Source of the DNA: Bacillus sp. USDA818B3_A
GTDB taxonomy: Bacteria > Bacillota > Bacilli > Bacillales > Cytobacillaceae
Direction: 5' to 3'
DNA: 64,000 nucleotides
Assembly (NCBI RefSeq): GCF_009928415.1
Contig: NZ_JAABNN010000015.1
Span: 57,206 to 121,205 of the forward strand
The notes under the pieces are model-generated. The model did no database searches. It was given only the letters and a program-made list of their open reading frames with translations, and was not told the DNA's origin. The first letter of the stretch is position 1, and the number at the start of each line of letters is the position of its first letter. Of the stretch, positions 62,369 to 64,000 are shown in pieces. Position numbers and translations under genes: made by a program.

Positions 62369-63073
62369 CTATCCATTTTGAATTTTTCCATTTGCCTCCA
62401 GCCATTTCGCTTCTGCTTCTGCCAAGCGAATATAATTTGGAACAAAGGTATGTAAATCTTCCCCTGGTTTATCTTTTCCTAGATAAGCAAGCTCCGCCGG
62501 GCGGGGATTGTGCTCGGTTACGTTCGCAAAGATAGCTTTTTGATTTAGGACCTCTTCTATTTTAGCCTGATGAATGGGTAAGTCATTTCCTACAAAGAGA
62601 ACAGGTTTGTCCAGTGCTTGCAGTTCGACAACCCAATCTGCCAGCATGGTAAGTTGATCCTTTTTTATGGCAGTTAACTTGCCGTTTTGATATTGATAAA
62701 GGGAAGTATATACTTGTCCTCTTCTCGCATCAAATATTGGGGCGATATAACCATCAAAGTATCTTCCCATTGCTGCTAGGATTTCGAGGCTTGATACCCC
62801 AACAAGAGGTATATTTAATGTCCATGCTAACGTTTTTGCAATGGTTACACCAATCCTAACACCCGTATACGACCCTGGTCCTTTTGCCACAACAATTTTT
62901 GTTAAGTCAGCGGGCACCTTCCCACAATCCTTCATTAAGGTTTCGATCGCAGGCATAATCCGAACGGAGTGGTTCTTTTTTAAGTTTGTAATGTATTCAC
63001 CGAGTACTTGATTTTCTTCTAACAGCGCTACTCCTAATACATAATTAGAAGTATCTATCGCTAATGTGGTCAT
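62369..63073 (-). CDS. tsaB: t6A synthesis protein TsaB
   Basis: 234 residues. N-terminal TLAIDTSNYVLGVAL and GPGSYTGVRIGVTIAKTLAW are TsaB hallmarks. It is an inactive ASKHA-fold partner that scaffolds TsaD and TsaE. Starts directly after the tsaE stop. Confidence 0.95.
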   Translation of the reverse strand: MTTLAIDTSNYVLGVALLEENQVLGEYITNLKKNHSVRIMPAIETLMKDCGKVPADLTKIVVAKGPGSYTGVRIGVTIAKTLAWTLNIPLVGVSSLEILAAMGRYFDGYIAPIFDARRGQVYTSLYQYQNGKLTAIKKDQLTMLADWVVELQALDKPVLFVGNDLPIHQAKIEEVLNQKAIFANVTEHNPRPAELAYLGKDKPGEDLHTFVPNYIRLAEAEAKWLEANGKIQNG

Positions 63074-63526
63074 CTAAAATATCTCCTTACATAGTTGCTC
63101 ATATCTTTGCCCCTTGGGTGTTAAGACGATTTTTCGCTGATCCTGTCCCTGATGATATAAATAGATGGTCAACCGTTCAGCGGGCAGTTGTTCTTCAATT
63201 AAGTGAGCCCATTCCACTACTGTAATGCCATCGCCTTCAAAGTATTCATCAAAGCCCAGGTCTTCATAAGCATCCGCTACTCGGTATACGTCCATGTGGT
63301 ACAGGGGGAGGTTTCCCTTATATTCTTTTATTATTGTAAATGTGGGGCTGTTAACGTTTTTCTTTACGCCTAATCCCTTGGCAAGACCTTTTGTAAAAGT
63401 CGTTTTCCCGGCGCCCAGATCTCCTTCTAATGCGATCACGTCCCCTGGCTGAAGATGTCCTGCGAGTCTTTCAGCAAACTGAGATGTTTCCTCATTATTT
63501 GATGTAGTTAATTCATATTCTTTCAT
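63074..63526 (-). CDS. tsaE: t6A synthesis ATPase TsaE
   Basis: 150 residues from the ATG of MKEYELTT, with AGGTG upstream. Walker A GDLGAGKTTFTKG, NSPTFTIIKEY and LYHMDVYR motifs. ATPase that regenerates the TsaBD complex. First gene of the tsaE-tsaB-rimI-tsaD operon; a terminator upstream (63584-63613) isolates it. Confidence 0.95.
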   Translation of the reverse strand: MKEYELTTSNNEETSQFAERLAGHLQPGDVIALEGDLGAGKTTFTKGLAKGLGVKKNVNSPTFTIIKEYKGNLPLYHMDVYRVADAYEDLGFDEYFEGDGITVVEWAHLIEEQLPAERLTIYLYHQGQDQRKIVLTPKGQRYEQLCKEIF

Positions 63527-63583
63527 CCAATCACCTAACTTTACCATAACAATTCTTTATTTTCATTTTACCCTTATTTGGGT

Positions 63584-63613
63584 ATAAAAAAAACCTTAGG
63601 AACTCCTAAAGGT
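63584..63613 (-). terminator. Terminator upstream of tsaE
   Basis: ACCTTTAGG-AGTT-CCTAAGGT stem then TTTTTTT in the minus direction. Stops transcription arriving from the tRNA side. Confidence 0.8.
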
Positions 63614-63678
63614 GGATACTTATCTAGTTTATAAGAATTTTTATACTCGGGTGTGGTTTTCTTTGAGTAATTCGTGGG

Positions 63679-63854
63679 ATGAAGGACGGATGAAGGACTT
63701 TTTGAGTGATTTATCTTTCATATTTGTCCTTCATAGGTAGGATGAAGGACAGTTAAGACAGATTTTCTTTGATGTTGTCCTTCATAAGCAGGATGAAGGA
63801 CACTTTTTAGGTTTTGTCTTTGATGGTTGTCCCTCATAAAAAAGATGAAAGACA
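63679..63854. repeat. Tandem 51-52 bp repeats with TGTCCTTCAT/ATGAAGGACA palindromes
   Basis: Palindromes TGTCCTTCAT-n-ATGAAGGACA start at 63725, 63776 and (as TGTCCCTCAT..ATGAAAGACA) 63828, spaced 51 and 52 bp. A broken first unit at 63679-63698 carries two ATGAAGGAC in direct order. Non-coding, with sequence decay along the array. Function unknown. Confidence 0.7.
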
Positions 63855-63902
63855 TTTGAAATTGCTTTTCTTAGAATTCCGTCTTCATATGTATTTTTAG
63901 GC

Positions 63903-63928
63903 AAAAAAAAAGACGAAACACTGTTTCG
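63903..63928 (-). terminator. Terminator of the tRNA transcript
   Basis: CGAAAC-AGT-GTTTCG stem followed by TCTTTTTTTTT in the minus direction, 18 nt after the tRNA CCA end. Confidence 0.85.
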
Positions 63929-63945
63929 ACTAGTTCTAAATAATA

Positions 63946-64000
63946 TGGCGGTCTGGACGGGACTCGAACCCGCGACCTCCTGCGTGACAGGCAGGCATTC
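63946..64000 (-). tRNA. tRNA-Asp (GUC), 5' part beyond window edge
   Basis: Reading the minus strand, the anticodon stem CCTGC / GCAGG flanks loop CTGTCAC with anticodon GTC. The T-arm GGTTCGAGTCC and the encoded CCA end follow. The D-arm and 5' acceptor strand lie outside the window. Probably the last gene of a tRNA or rRNA-tRNA cluster. Confidence 0.95.

Noticed and set aside
63679..63854. Possible CRISPR array
   Set aside because: The period is regular, but the intervening segments are similar to each other, the repeats are imperfect palindromes, and no cas gene is near.

Overview
This window is chromosomal DNA from a low-GC, endospore-former-type Firmicute of the family Bacillaceae, close to Bacillus, Neobacillus or Cytobacillus. 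The evidence is AGGAGG-type ribosome binding sites, a CIRCE-controlled groESL operon, an exact match to the Bacillus parS consensus, and a housekeeping block (tsaE-tsaB-rimI-tsaD, ydiF, moaC, rex, ydiL/ydiK, groESL) that resembles the B. subtilis chromosome. The species cannot be fixed from the sequence alone.

Layout. (1) 1-9024: a C4 sugar-acid and pentose-phosphate locus. A DUF1537 acid-sugar kinase (cut by the window edge) and a PdxA2 dehydrogenase diverge from rpiB-transketolase-glpX. An MFS carboxylate-type transporter and a second rpiB-like gene follow. (2) 9343-19038: a C4-dicarboxylate block. It holds a CitA/DcuS-type sensor and response regulator, a DASS transporter, two-subunit class I fumarase, and a three-subunit fumarate reductase/succinate dehydrogenase whose third subunit is an HdrB-like CCG protein instead of a membrane anchor. 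A Rex-type operator lies in front of this operon, and rex itself is at 57.2 kb. (3) 19342-24798: a LacI-controlled ABC sugar importer with a Gfo/Idh dehydrogenase and three matching operators. (4) 25151-29676: a short surface-polysaccharide operon (two GT2 transferases, flippase, UDP-glucose dehydrogenase). (5) 30567-36661: a sorbitol PTS operon of the gutFRMCBA type ending in a fructose-6-phosphate-aldolase-like gene. (6) 36900-37000: a parS site beside a 15-bp copy of the groEL 3' end. (7) 37278-46996: a beta-glycoside locus (ROK kinase, GH42, MFS, GH3 with reversed domain order, AraC regulator, broken GH30). Four identically built 20-bp direct-repeat sites, each paired with a cre-like site, tie it together. 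(8) 47190-50213: phage replication-gene remnants, marC, a small membrane protein, and a 19-bp direct repeat of the groEL 3' end. This looks like the scar of an element that used groEL as attachment site. (9) 50196-63526: groESL, ydiL, ydiK, a DHA2 efflux pump, yhbFED, rex, moaC, ydiF, a DnaA-box cluster, and the t6A genes tsaD, tsaB and tsaE with rimI. (10) The window ends with tandem palindromic repeats and a partial tRNA-Asp.

In function, about 46 kb of accessory carbon metabolism is attached to a conserved core. Sorbitol, beta-glycosides and an ABC-imported sugar feed glycolysis. The dicarboxylate operon could run malate or fumarate to succinate as an electron sink under redox control by Rex. 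The strongest non-gene signals are the AraC/cre regulon architecture, the parS site, the DnaA-box cluster and the groEL-end repeats.
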